64,000 nt of DNA. It comes from Shewanella subflava. GTDB lineage: Bacteria; Pseudomonadota; Gammaproteobacteria; Enterobacterales; Shewanellaceae. The translations under genes were made by a program, and so were the position numbers. The notes under the pieces are model-generated. The model did not search any database. It was given only the letters and a program-made list of their open reading frames with translations, and had not been told where the DNA came from. Shown one piece after another: positions 1 to 7,554 of this stretch; within the stretch, counting starts at the first letter, position 1, and every line of letters begins with the position of its first letter. The stretch is taken from the NCBI RefSeq assembly GCF_025971955.1, contig NZ_JAPDMX010000028.1:434001-498000 (forward strand), read 5' to 3'.

Positions 1-959
1 TTGTGATTAACGTGCTGTTTGTTGTGGTATTCATCAGTTCACTCATCGCGGTGCTGTATTACCTTGGCATTATGCAGTTAATCATAGGCATTATCGGTGG
101 TGGCTTGTCTAAATTATTAGGGACAAGTCGTGCTGAGTCATTATCTGCAACGGCTAACATCTTTGTTGGGCCTATTGAAGCACCTTCAATGGTTCGTCCC
201 TTTGTTAAACATATGACTCGTTCAGAGCTTTTTGCGGTAATGACAGGCGGTTTAGCATCTGTAGCCGGTGGCACTATGATTGGTTACATCCAAATGGGGG
301 TCGATATTAAGTATGTGCTTACTGCAGCATTTATGACGGCACCAGCGGGGTTATTATTTGCCAAGTTGATGTGGCCTGAAACGGAAAAGCCTCGCAATGA
401 CATCAAACAAGTGATGGATGAACAAGAAGATAAGCCTAGCAATGTTCTTGATGCGGCGGCTAATGGTGCTGCAATGGGCATGCAACAAGTGTTGGCGGTG
501 TCGGCATTATTGATTGCATTTGTTGGCCTTATTGCCTTGATTAATGGTTTTGTCGGTAATATTGGCTCGTGGTTTGGTTATGCCGATTTAACCCTACAAG
601 GCATTTTAGGCTATGTGTTTGCACCTTTGGCTTGGTTAATGGGGGTGCCTTGGAGTGAAGCAACACAAGCCGCATCATTTATTGGCCAAAAAATGGTGAT
701 CAATGAGTTTATTGCCTATGTCGACTTCCTAAAAGTGGCGCCAGAATTATCAGAGAAAACTCAAATTATCATCAGCTTTGCGTTATGTGGTTTTGCTAAC
801 CTAGGCTCTTTAGCCATGGTGATTGGTGGCTTAGCTGCCCTTTGCCCAGAACGTCGACATGATTTAAGTGAAATCGGTTTTAAAGCCTTAATTGCTGCTG
901 CATTAGCGAATTTAATGAGTGGTACTATTGCTGGTTTGCTATTTAGTTTAGCGGGCTAA
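1..959 (+). CDS. NupC-family nucleoside:cation symporter (5' truncated by window edge)
   Basis: Concentrative nucleoside transporter, carrying nucleosides into the cell with H+ or Na+ through the inner membrane. The 318 visible residues are a run of hydrophobic segments with the family signature [12 protein letters not shown] (about residues 56-67), [11 protein letters not shown] near residue 227 and an [12 protein letters not shown] segment near residue 260, all in the C-terminal core of NupC proteins. Full family members have about 400 residues, so roughly 80-100 N-terminal residues lie before the window; the GTG at position 3 is internal. It sits 54 bp before deoD, so imported nucleosides are probably handed to the phosphorylase. 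Which nucleosides it prefers cannot be read from the sequence. Confidence 0.9.
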   Translation, partial: VINVLFVVVFISSLIAVLYYLGIMQLIIGIIGGGLSKLLGTSRAESLSATANIFVGPIEAPSMVRPFVKHMTRSELFAVMTGGLASVAGGTMIGYIQMGVDIKYVLTAAFMTAPAGLLFAKLMWPETEKPRNDIKQVMDEQEDKPSNVLDAAANGAAMGMQQVLAVSALLIAFVGLIALINGFVGNIGSWFGYADLTLQGILGYVFAPLAWLMGVPWSEATQAASFIGQKMVINEFIAYVDFLKVAPELSEKTQIIISFALCGFANLGSLAMVIGGLAALCPERRHDLSEIGFKALIAAALANLMSGTIAGLLFSLAG

Positions 960-1013
960 TTTAATTATCCCGCCAGTATTGTGTTATTTGGCGGGTTTGT
1001 TTGGAGAGATATC

Positions 1014-1724
1014 ATGACCCCACATATCAATGCCCCTCAGGGCGCTTTTGCAAAAACCGTGTTAATGCCAGGTGATCCGTTACGTGCCAAATATATTGCT
1101 GAAAACTTTTTAGATAATCCTAAATTGGTGACAGATGTTAGAAACATGCTGGGCTATACCGGTGAGTATCAAGGCAAAGCCATTTCAGTCATGGGCTCTG
1201 GAATGGGGATCCCCTCCATTTCGATTTATGCAAAAGAGTTGATCACAGAGTATAACGTTGAAAATATCATCCGTATTGGTTCATGCGGTGCGGTAAGCAA
1301 TAAAATTAAGTTGATGGATGTGGTGATGGCAATGGGAGCAAGCACTGACTCTGCCGTTAATCGTAGTCGTTTTCCTAATACTGATTTTGCTATGATAGCC
1401 GATTTTAATTTACTTCGATTAGCCGTTGAAGCAGCTGAAAATCAACAGGTTAATTATCACGTAGGCAACTTGTATTCTTCAGATTTATTCTACAGTGCCG
1501 ATGAAGGCCGTTATGATTTAATGGAGAAATACGGCATTTTAGGCGTTGAAATGGAAGCTGCTGGACTTTACGGTGTTGCTGCTGAGTACGGTGCAAATGC
1601 GCTGGCAATGATGACCGTTACTGATCACCTCAGACAAGGGTTACATTTAAGTGCAGAAGAACGTCAACAGACCTTAAATGACATGATAAAGCTGACTTTA
1701 GAAGCCATTAGCCAAATTAACTAG
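1014..1724 (+). CDS. deoD: Purine nucleoside phosphorylase DeoD-type
   Basis: Cleaves purine (deoxy)ribonucleosides with phosphate to free base and (deoxy)ribose-1-phosphate in the cytoplasm. The 236-residue product matches the about 239 of hexameric DeoD enzymes. Visible signatures are [12 protein letters not shown] near the N terminus (phosphate/ribose site), [16 protein letters not shown], the nucleoside-binding [11 protein letters not shown] and TVTDHL, whose Asp is the general acid of this class. An in-frame start 33 bp upstream exists, but ATG 1014 is preceded by GGAGAG and begins MTPHINA as the family does. It follows the nucleoside carrier and probably belongs to a salvage unit that starts outside the window. 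Confidence 0.96.
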   Translation: MTPHINAPQGAFAKTVLMPGDPLRAKYIAENFLDNPKLVTDVRNMLGYTGEYQGKAISVMGSGMGIPSISIYAKELITEYNVENIIRIGSCGAVSNKIKLMDVVMAMGASTDSAVNRSRFPNTDFAMIADFNLLRLAVEAAENQQVNYHVGNLYSSDLFYSADEGRYDLMEKYGILGVEMEAAGLYGVAAEYGANALAMMTVTDHLRQGLHLSAEERQQTLNDMIKLTLEAISQIN

Positions 1725-1843
1725 AGCCTATTGATCTCTATAAGTTTATTTTTCAAATACACCCTGATCTTATGGCTAATGCAAACTCAATTGGGTAATC
1801 TTGTTGTAGTCGGAATTAATTTAAATCATAGTGAGATAAATCA

Positions 1844-2269
1844 ATGAAAGTTTTCAGCTTATTATCGTTAGTTTGTTGTGCCGTATTAACAGGGTGTGGT
1901 ATTCCAGATACTGTTAAAGAGCAAGATAACACCACTGCTATTGAGGTTAGCGCAGACACTGCAAGAACGTCTTTAGATTGGAATGGCATATACAAAGGCA
2001 CAGTGCCATGCTCGGATTGTGAAGGCACGCAAGTGTTGTTGGAATTAAAGCAAGATGGCACCTATATGCAAAGTTTCAGTTACATCGGCAAAGTCAGTGC
2101 AACTGTCATGGATGAAGGCAACATAGCTTGGAATACAGCAGGTAATGAGATCACCATCAATGACATGCGTTATTTTGTTGCTGAAAACCACTTGATACTT
2201 CTTGATGCGAATACTGAAAATTCAGATGAGCCAAAGAAGTATATCCTTTACAAAGAGCCCGCAATGTAA
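1844..2269 (+). CDS. Short NlpE-like lipoprotein (copper-resistance N domain only)
   Basis: A 141-residue predicted lipoprotein: signal peptide with lipobox LTGC (Cys18), then an NlpE N-terminal domain marked by WNGIYKGTVPCSDCEGTQ followed by LELKQDGTY. In E. coli NlpE (about 236 residues) this beta-barrel N domain precedes a C-terminal domain with a second CxxC pair; that second domain is absent here, so the protein is about half length. NlpE senses surface contact and lipoprotein or disulfide stress through Cpx; whether this short form signals is unknown. It stands alone between deoD and the transposon-bearing island. Confidence 0.75.
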   Translation: MKVFSLLSLVCCAVLTGCGIPDTVKEQDNTTAIEVSADTARTSLDWNGIYKGTVPCSDCEGTQVLLELKQDGTYMQSFSYIGKVSATVMDEGNIAWNTAGNEITINDMRYFVAENHLILLDANTENSDEPKKYILYKEPAM

Positions 2270-2324
2270 TTGCCATAAGATTGAGCGAGTACCACTAATA
2301 TAGCTTACCGATTTGCGCGGAATG

Positions 2325-2344
2325 CCCCGAACTTCAGGTCGGGG
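2325..2344. repeat. Left-end stem-loop of the IS200/IS605 element
   Basis: CCCCGA (2325-2330) pairs with TCGGGG (2339-2344) around an 8-nt loop, just beyond the tnpA 3' end. Family knowledge: TnpA recognises such subterminal hairpins in single-stranded DNA. Its GC-rich stem resembles the right-end hairpin. Confidence 0.65.
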
Positions 2345-2370
2345 ATGAATAGCGCAAGCAGTGAAACTGC

Positions 2371-2787
2371 TTAATGTGGCCTATTTTGTTGTTCAATATA
2401 TTGTCTTATTACTTCAATTTGAGCACCACCAACACTACCTGCAAAATAACTTGGACTCTAAAGTGCATTTTTCATGTAGGCGGGTTTTATCAATTCAGGG
2501 TGGTGCAACCTTAACTTCCGACTAGACCCCCCTTTTAAGCTATTAACGAGTTTAGAAAGACAGACTTTTGGTGGGTAGTTGACGAGCAAGTGTACATGAT
2601 CTCTTTCACCATTCACCTCGACCAACTCAACTTCAAATTCATTGCAAACCACTTCAAACAACCTTTTTAAAGTGTCTAAGTGGTCATTATTAAATACCAC
2701 ATGCCGATACTTGGTCACAAAGACCAAGTGAGCATGGAGCATAAAGACACAGTGCCGACCTGTGCGATAAGGTTTGTTTTCATTCAT
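2371..2787 (-). pseudogene. tnpA: IS200-like transposase TnpA, inactivated by an internal amber codon
   Basis: Y1 HUH single-strand transposase of about 138 codons. The HUH motif is intact in GERDHVHLLVNYPP and the N-terminal HLVFVTKYRH block is present, but translation ends at TAG 2458-2460 after KNAL. Reading on in the same frame gives SPSYFAGSVGGAQIEVIRQY and a natural stop at 2371-2373, the expected C-terminal tail with the catalytic Tyr in the IRQYIEQQ helix. Relatives have Trp (WSPSYF) at the stop position, so one TGG to TAG change explains the break. The product should lack its nucleophile and be inactive unless the amber is suppressed. Start ATG 2787 is preferred to the upstream in-frame one because it begins MNENKPYRTG. 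Confidence 0.85.
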
Positions 2788-2809
2788 AGACCAATGTTGC
2801 CATAAAAAT

Positions 2810-3886
2810 ATGACCATTACCAAGACGCTAAAAGTTAGAGTTAAGGATAACCACTCATTCTCACTGAACAAGCAAGCTAAAAGTGTGAATTATGTGTGGA
2901 ATTACCTCAACGAACTCAGTCACCGTTCTATAAAAGAGCGGCGAACTTTTATGTCTGATTATGACTTACAAAAATACACTAATGGCTCAGGTAAAGAGTT
3001 GGGGCTACATAGCCAAACTGTTCAGGAAATATCGAAAGAGTACGTCACACGCAGAAAACAGTTTAAGAAAATTCGCTTAAACTGGCGTAAATCTGGGGGC
3101 GCAAAGCGCTCTCTCGGCTGGATACCTTTTAAGACAGGCGCGGCAAGCTTCAAAGACGGTCAGGTTTACTTTAATCGCCAGCATTTCAAGGTATGGGATA
3201 GTTACGGTTTATCACAGTATAAGTTCAAATCAGGCTCTTTCAATGAAGATTCTCGCGGTCGCTGGTACTTCAATGTTGTGGTTGAGGTAAAAGTCGAACA
3301 GAGCAAAGGCACAAGTGCTATCGGTATTGACTTAGGCTGCAAGGAGGCTGCTACAGATAGCGATGGTGGTCGAGTTGTTGGTCGTCAATACCGAAAGTTG
3401 GAGTCTAAGCTCGGTATCGCTCAACGGGCTAGAAATAAGCGTCGAGTTAAGGCAATTCACGCCAAAATTAAAAATCGCAGGTCTGATGATTTGCACAAAT
3501 ACAGCCGCCATCTAGTAGATAGTAATGCGGCTATTTTCGTTGGTAACGTTAATTCTTTAGGCATGGCAAAGACTAAAATGGCTAAGTCGGTTTTAGATGC
3601 AGGCTGGGGAATGTTAAAAACAATGCTGGAATATAAATGCGCTCACGCAGGCGTTGTTTTTGAAGAAGTCAACGAGTCATACACAACCCAAACTTGTTCG
3701 AGCTGCGAGGAAATCCCCGCAAGCAGTCCGAAAGGTAGAGCAGGTTTAGGAGTAAGAGAATGGTCTTGTAGCAGTTGTGGTGCTACGCATGATAGAGATA
3801 TTAATGCAGCCAAGAACATTCTCGCGGTCGGACTAGATCGTCTTGCAGAAGAAAAGGTAGCAGCTAAACACTGCCCTAGTCTTTGA
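2810..3886 (+). CDS. tnpB: IS605 OrfB / TnpB RNA-guided nuclease
   Basis: 358-residue TnpB, the ancestor-type nuclease of Cas12 that cuts DNA guided by an RNA from the element's right end. Seen: N-terminal helix-turn-helix region (about 1-60), RuvC-I Asp174 in GIDLG, a zinc ribbon with CSSC ... CSSC (about 297-320), and RuvC-III HDRDINAAKNI with Asp330. Odd: the segment where RuvC-II Glu is expected (EDLN in many TnpBs) reads VGNVN at 244-248, without an acidic residue; Glu289 in VNESYTTQTC is a possible substitute. The reading frame is otherwise intact, unlike its tnpA partner. ATG 2810 begins MTITKTLKVRV as in relatives; an earlier in-frame start is less likely. Confidence 0.85.
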   Translation: MTITKTLKVRVKDNHSFSLNKQAKSVNYVWNYLNELSHRSIKERRTFMSDYDLQKYTNGSGKELGLHSQTVQEISKEYVTRRKQFKKIRLNWRKSGGAKRSLGWIPFKTGAASFKDGQVYFNRQHFKVWDSYGLSQYKFKSGSFNEDSRGRWYFNVVVEVKVEQSKGTSAIGIDLGCKEAATDSDGGRVVGRQYRKLESKLGIAQRARNKRRVKAIHAKIKNRRSDDLHKYSRHLVDSNAAIFVGNVNSLGMAKTKMAKSVLDAGWGMLKTMLEYKCAHAGVVFEEVNESYTTQTCSSCEEIPASSPKGRAGLGVREWSCSSCGATHDRDINAAKNILAVGLDRLAEEKVAAKHCPSL

Positions 3887-3932
3887 GCTGTAATAGCTCT
3901 TAGAATCCCCTTGCTTTAGCTGGGGGAGAAGT
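3880..3932 (+). ncRNA. Probable 3' end of the TnpB guide RNA (omega-RNA) at the right end
   Basis: The tnpB stop lies inside a perfect inverted repeat, GAGCT (3885-3889) / AGCTC (3895-3899), followed by the right-end CCCC/GGGG hairpin. In studied TnpB systems the scaffold RNA overlaps the tnpB 3' end and runs through this structure into the flank, which serves as guide. The stem-loops are seen; transcription and guide use are inferred. The 5' limit of the RNA is unknown and probably lies well inside tnpB. Confidence 0.4.
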
Positions 3933-3937
3933 CAACT

Positions 3938-4096
3938 AGTGATATGGTTCTCAGGCTTATTGTTGGGATGGCATTCTTTCGCAATGAGCCCATTGCAGAA
4001 GTCGCTCTGCGCATGAATGTCTGTGCCGACGGGTTGGCTGATGAGTGTGACCCTCTCTTTAAATGGACATTTTGGAACTCCATACTTGTCCAATAA
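3938..4096 (+). pseudogene. Fragment of an IS4-family transposase N-terminal domain
   Basis: An open frame (no start codon at its beginning) reads SDMVLRLIVGMAFFRNEPIA followed by EVALRMNVCADGLADECDPLF. This resembles the IS4 transposase N-terminal domain (pattern VxxLVxGMALFRxxPIxxVxxxL). About 40 recognisable codons remain; the frame then runs into the repeat array and stops at 4094-4096. No DDE catalytic domain is present. The IS200/IS605 right end abuts its 5' side. Identification is from motif memory only. Confidence 0.5.
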
Positions 4097-4266
4097 ATAG
4101 ATTTTTAATGGACAATCAATCCAATTGATGTTCAATAAAACTCGATTAAATGGACATTATTTTAGATTGTTGTCCATTAAAACTTATTTTATTGGACACT
4201 TTCTACTGTTTTTTGTCCAATAAATATGATTCAATGGACAAAATGTTGTGATAGTTGTCCATTAAA
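4058..4266. repeat. Ten-copy alternating half-site array (TTGTCCAWTAAA / TTTAWTGGACAA) upstream of the Fic gene
   Basis: Half-sites in reverse orientation (TTTAATGGACAA type) start at 4058, 4104, 4145, 4188 and 4230; forward ones (TTGTCCATTAAA type) start at 4086, 4129, 4170, 4213 and 4255. Orientation alternates without exception. Gaps are 5-6 bp from forward to reverse and 13 bp from reverse to forward (16 bp in the first pair), giving a repeat unit of about 43 bp. The copy at 4129 is degenerate (TGTTCAATAAA) and the one at 4145 has ATTAAATGGACA. The last copy ends 2 bp before the Fic start codon, so a bound protein would cover the start region. Fits a multi-site operator; other options are an iteron-like or partition-like site. 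Confidence 0.9.
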
Positions 4267-4268
4267 AG

Positions 4269-5678
4269 ATGAGTAATATGACGATTCAACAAGAGCTAGA
4301 TGTTATTTTGAAGTGCCTAAATGATATTGGTCACCCTGTGTCTGTTGGCGCGTTAAAAAACCAGTTAGCAGAACATACACACAATAAAACCATACAGCGA
4401 AGGTTGAGAAAGCTAGTTGAACTTGGCGAAGTGATTGCTGAAGGTGAGAAGAAGTTTCGAACTTATCGCTTGGCATCATATAGAACTGGTGACGCAACCG
4501 TTAGCGCGGTTTCTGACAACCAAGCACAGCTTGATAAACAGTGTGAGGATACTAAGCACCCCATTTTTTCTGAAAATTCTTTAGATAAACTAACTTACTT
4601 GGAAACTCCTCCATATGGTCGAATCAAAAGCACCTACCAACTCACGTTGATTGAGAAATATATCCCGAATGAGACCCTGTACGTACCCTTGTCTGTGCGC
4701 ACTAAGTTGCACAAAGCGGGGAAGCGTTTTGACAAATCTCTGGCTGCTGGCACTTATGCTAAGCAAATTGGGCAGAGGCTGCTTATTGATTTGTCTTACA
4801 ACTCAAGTCGCTTAGAAGGAAACACTTACTCTAAGCTGGATACTGAGAAATTGATAGAGCAAGGATTATCAGCAGAAGGCAAGATTCATGAAGAAACCGT
4901 GATGATCATGAACCACAAGGAAGCCATAGAGTTTCTGATTGAAAATGCTGAAAACATATCACTAAGCTCTTTTACTATTCGAAATATCCATTATCTGTTA
5001 TCCCAAGATTTACTTGCTAATCCTAAAGCCTGCGGAAGAGAGCGAGAAATTGAAGTTAGCATAGGGAAATCTGCGTTTACGCCATTAAATAACCCACACC
5101 AAATTAAGGAGTTTTTGGCACTTCTATTACTAAAAGCAGATCAAATTATTGACCCGTTTGAACAAAGCTTTTTTTTGCTAATGCATCTGTCGTATTTGCA
5201 AGCATTTGAGGATGTGAACAAAAGAACAGCCCGACTTTCTTGTAACATTCCATTTATCAAGCAAAATCTGTGTCCGTTGAGCTTTATTGATGTTCCACAA
5301 GAGGACTACTTTAAAGCACTGCTGTATTTCTATGAAACTAACGAATTACTTCCTGCGTTGGAACTCTTTGAGTGGGCCTATAGAAAATCCTGTGAGCAAT
5401 ATGATGTTGTTAAAGAATCTCTGGGTGATATAGATGCCTACCGTATACAACATAGGGGGGCGAGAAAAGAGGCTATGGGTCAAGTTATTAGAGGTAACAT
5501 TGGTAACAAGAAGCTAAACGAGTTTTTACGCGGTTACTGTCGTGAGAATAGTATCGAATTATCAGACAAGTTTATTGCTATGACGGTAGCGGATTTGGAG
5601 CAATTACATGCAGGAGCAATTATCGGACTAGGGATTACTGAAGCGATGTTTAATGAATGGAAAAAGCAAAATAGCTGA
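4269..5678 (+). CDS. Winged-helix/Fic-domain protein with a histidine-less Fic motif
   Basis: 469 residues. Residues about 5-68 look like a winged-helix DNA-binding domain (SVGALKNQLA, then TIQRRLRKLVELGEVI and a wing). A Fic fold follows. SSRLEGN (179-185) matches the inhibitory-helix motif (S/T)xxxE(G/N) placed N-terminal to the Fic core. The Fic motif, normally HxFxDGNGRxxR, reads QAFEDVNKRTAR (311-322): catalytic His is Gln311 and both glycines are Val316 and Lys318, while Phe313, Asn317, Arg319 and Arg322 remain. I recall this QxFxDVNKR pattern in other COG3177 proteins, so it is probably a subfamily rather than decay. AMP transfer by the usual mechanism is unlikely. It lies alone beside transposon remnants and directly after the palindromic array, which suggests autoregulation. 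No strong ribosome-binding site is visible; Met4 is an alternative start. Confidence 0.8.
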   Translation: MSNMTIQQELDVILKCLNDIGHPVSVGALKNQLAEHTHNKTIQRRLRKLVELGEVIAEGEKKFRTYRLASYRTGDATVSAVSDNQAQLDKQCEDTKHPIFSENSLDKLTYLETPPYGRIKSTYQLTLIEKYIPNETLYVPLSVRTKLHKAGKRFDKSLAAGTYAKQIGQRLLIDLSYNSSRLEGNTYSKLDTEKLIEQGLSAEGKIHEETVMIMNHKEAIEFLIENAENISLSSFTIRNIHYLLSQDLLANPKACGREREIEVSIGKSAFTPLNNPHQIKEFLALLLLKADQIIDPFEQSFFLLMHLSYLQAFEDVNKRTARLSCNIPFIKQNLCPLSFIDVPQEDYFKALLYFYETNELLPALELFEWAYRKSCEQYDVVKESLGDIDAYRIQHRGARKEAMGQVIRGNIGNKKLNEFLRGYCRENSIELSDKFIAMTVADLEQLHAGAIIGLGITEAMFNEWKKQNS

Positions 5679-5901
5679 GTTGCCAATGCGAGCATCTGGA
5701 TCGTAGATTCGACCGCTCATCTTAACTTGTACGATTTATGGATTGAATTTACAATTTAAATCGTAAAGTAAGCTGTATTGTTTAACGTCTTTAAGCATGC
5801 CTTTTATTCAGTCTCATACTTAAAACTCAATCCCCACTATTTCTTGCCTGAAATGCTATTATAATCAACTTAATTTTATGTATTCGTATTGAGTTATCCC
5901 A

Positions 5902-6945
5902 TTGAAAATTTTGGTCACAGGTGGGGCTGGTTTTATTGGCTCTGCTGCCATTCGCTATTTAATGCAGCACACTGCTCACAGTGTGGTGAATGTCGATAAG
6001 TTAACCTATGCTGGAAACTTAACGTCTTTGGTGTCCGTAAGTCACCACCCTCGCTATCATTTTGAGCACATCGATATTTGCAATCGTGCGGAAATGGCAC
6101 GTATTTTTACCCAATATCAGCCCGATGCGGTAATGCATCTGGCAGCTGAAAGCCATGTCGATCGTTCGATAACCGGTTCGGGTGATTTTATTCAGACTAA
6201 TATTGTTGGCACGTTTTTGCTTCTTGAGACGGCACGTGAATACTGGCAAGCTCTTTCACCCGTCAAGCAAAAGCAGTTTCGTTTTCAGCATATTTCTACC
6301 GATGAAGTCTTCGGTGATTTACTCCATCCCGATGATGCACCAAACCAAGTATTGCCATTCTTTACCGAGCAATCACCTTATGCACCCAGTAGTCCGTATT
6401 CGGCGTCTAAAGCTTCGAGTGATCACCTTGTTCGCGCCTGGCACCGCACCTATGGTTTGCCAGTTATTGTGACTAATTGCTCAAACAATTATGGTCCATA
6501 TCAGCATGTAGAGAAGTTCATCCCCTTAATGATTGCCAATGCATTAGCGGGTAAAGCTTTACCTATTTATGGTAAAGGCGATCAAATTCGTGATTGGTTA
6601 TATGTTGAAGACCACGTTAAGGCGCTTTATAAGGTGCTAACCGAAGGTGAAGTAGGTGAAACCTATAATATTGGTGGCAACAACGAAAAACGTAATATTG
6701 ATGTCGTATTCACCATTTGTGCTATGTTGGAAGAACTTGCGCCCTCGAACCCTTATTCCCTGGCAAGTGGTCATCTAGGTGGGTTTAGATCATTAATCCG
6801 CTATGTTGAAGATCGCCCCGGTCACGACAGGCGATACGCCATTGATGCCAGTAAAATTCAGCAAAAACTCAATTGGCAACCAGAGGAAACATTCGAATCA
6901 GGGATGCGAAAAACCGTACAGTGGTTTCTCAAATCCTCTAGCTAA
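5902..6945 (+). CDS. rmlB: dTDP-glucose 4,6-dehydratase
   Basis: Second step of dTDP-L-rhamnose synthesis: dTDP-glucose to dTDP-4-keto-6-deoxyglucose, NAD+-dependent, cytoplasmic. 347 residues of extended SDR fold: GGAGFIGS at the N terminus (NAD site), [21 protein letters not shown], and [15 protein letters not shown] with the YxxxK pair; [10 protein letters not shown] and RDWLYVEDH follow, all typical RmlB blocks. Start is TTG 5902 ([14 protein letters not shown]), which fits the family N terminus. It faces the rmlA-D-C genes and its stop codon overlaps that of rmlC by 3 bp. Confidence 0.96.
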   Translation: MKILVTGGAGFIGSAAIRYLMQHTAHSVVNVDKLTYAGNLTSLVSVSHHPRYHFEHIDICNRAEMARIFTQYQPDAVMHLAAESHVDRSITGSGDFIQTNIVGTFLLLETAREYWQALSPVKQKQFRFQHISTDEVFGDLLHPDDAPNQVLPFFTEQSPYAPSSPYSASKASSDHLVRAWHRTYGLPVIVTNCSNNYGPYQHVEKFIPLMIANALAGKALPIYGKGDQIRDWLYVEDHVKALYKVLTEGEVGETYNIGGNNEKRNIDVVFTICAMLEELAPSNPYSLASGHLGGFRSLIRYVEDRPGHDRRYAIDASKIQQKLNWQPEETFESGMRKTVQWFLKSSS

Positions 6946-7490
6946 AGAGCGCCTGTTTCAGTGAACTTTTTACCTTGTGTGTCTTTGGCTGATAGCTTAG
7001 GTGCTATACCATTCAATGGCCATTGGATATTCAATGTAGGATCATTCCACTGGATACATTCTTCAGATTGCGGGTGGTAATAGTCGGTGCATTTATACAG
7101 GCATTCGGCTTTGTCGCTTAATACAAAAAAACCGTGGGCAAAGCCTGCGGGAACCCACAATTGACGTTGGTTTTCAGCGGACAATATTTCTCCGACCCAT
7201 TGACCATAAGTCGTTGAACCAGATCTTAAATCAACTGCGACATCAAAAACTTGCCCTGAGGTGACTCTTATTAACTTGCCTTGAGTCTGTTGCCGTTGAA
7301 AATGTAAGCCGCGCAGCGTGCCTTTTACTGACATGGAATGGTTGTCTTGAACAAATACGCAGGGCTTAGCTGTAACTAAATGTTCAAACCGTTGCTGGTG
7401 CCAGGTTTCGCAAAAGTAGCCCCTATCATCACCAAACACGGTTGGTTCGATAATTTTTACCACATCAATATGAGTATTTATTACTTTCAT
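6942..7490 (-). CDS. rmlC: dTDP-4-dehydrorhamnose 3,5-epimerase
   Basis: Third step of dTDP-L-rhamnose synthesis, epimerising C3 and C5 of the 4-keto sugar. About 182 residues in a cupin fold. Visible signatures: [19 protein letters not shown] with the catalytic His, [12 protein letters not shown] and [11 protein letters not shown], and YKCTDYYHP near the C terminus. The start at 7490 ([11 protein letters not shown]) is preferred to one three codons earlier. It is the last gene of the minus-strand set rmlA-rmlD-rmlC, 64 bp after rmlD, and ends tail to tail with rmlB. Confidence 0.94.
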   Translation of the reverse strand: MKVINTHIDVVKIIEPTVFGDDRGYFCETWHQQRFEHLVTAKPCVFVQDNHSMSVKGTLRGLHFQRQQTQGKLIRVTSGQVFDVAVDLRSGSTTYGQWVGEILSAENQRQLWVPAGFAHGFFVLSDKAECLYKCTDYYHPQSEECIQWNDPTLNIQWPLNGIAPKLSAKDTQGKKFTETGAL

Positions 7491-7554
7491 GCATTGCAAA
7501 CCGTTAATTGAGTTTTGTGAATGTTTTATTGATCATGACTTTTGCTCATCGCTT

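Larger units (their letters stand above)
2320..3935. mobile_element. IS200/IS605-family insertion sequence (tnpA broken, tnpB intact)
   Basis: Bounded by a left hairpin (CCCCGA/TCGGGG, 2325-2344) and a right-end hairpin (CCCC 3907-3910 / GGGG 3922-3925) ending near GTCAA, the subterminal stem-loops that this family uses instead of inverted repeats. Inside are tnpA (minus) and tnpB (plus), divergent with start codons only 22 bp apart. Exact cleavage points cannot be fixed without an empty site; the limits given are approximate by about 10-20 bp. The element lies between the NlpE-like gene and a piece of an IS4-type transposase, so this spot has taken more than one insertion. Confidence 0.8.

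Noticed and set aside
3932..4135. 67-codon minus-strand open frame
   Set aside because: It is antisense to the IS4-type fragment and runs across the palindrome array; no start signal or similarity.
4058..4266. CRISPR-like array
   Set aside because: Repeats are 11-12 bp, alternate in orientation and have AT-rich gaps of 5-13 bp; no spacers of usual size and no cas genes.
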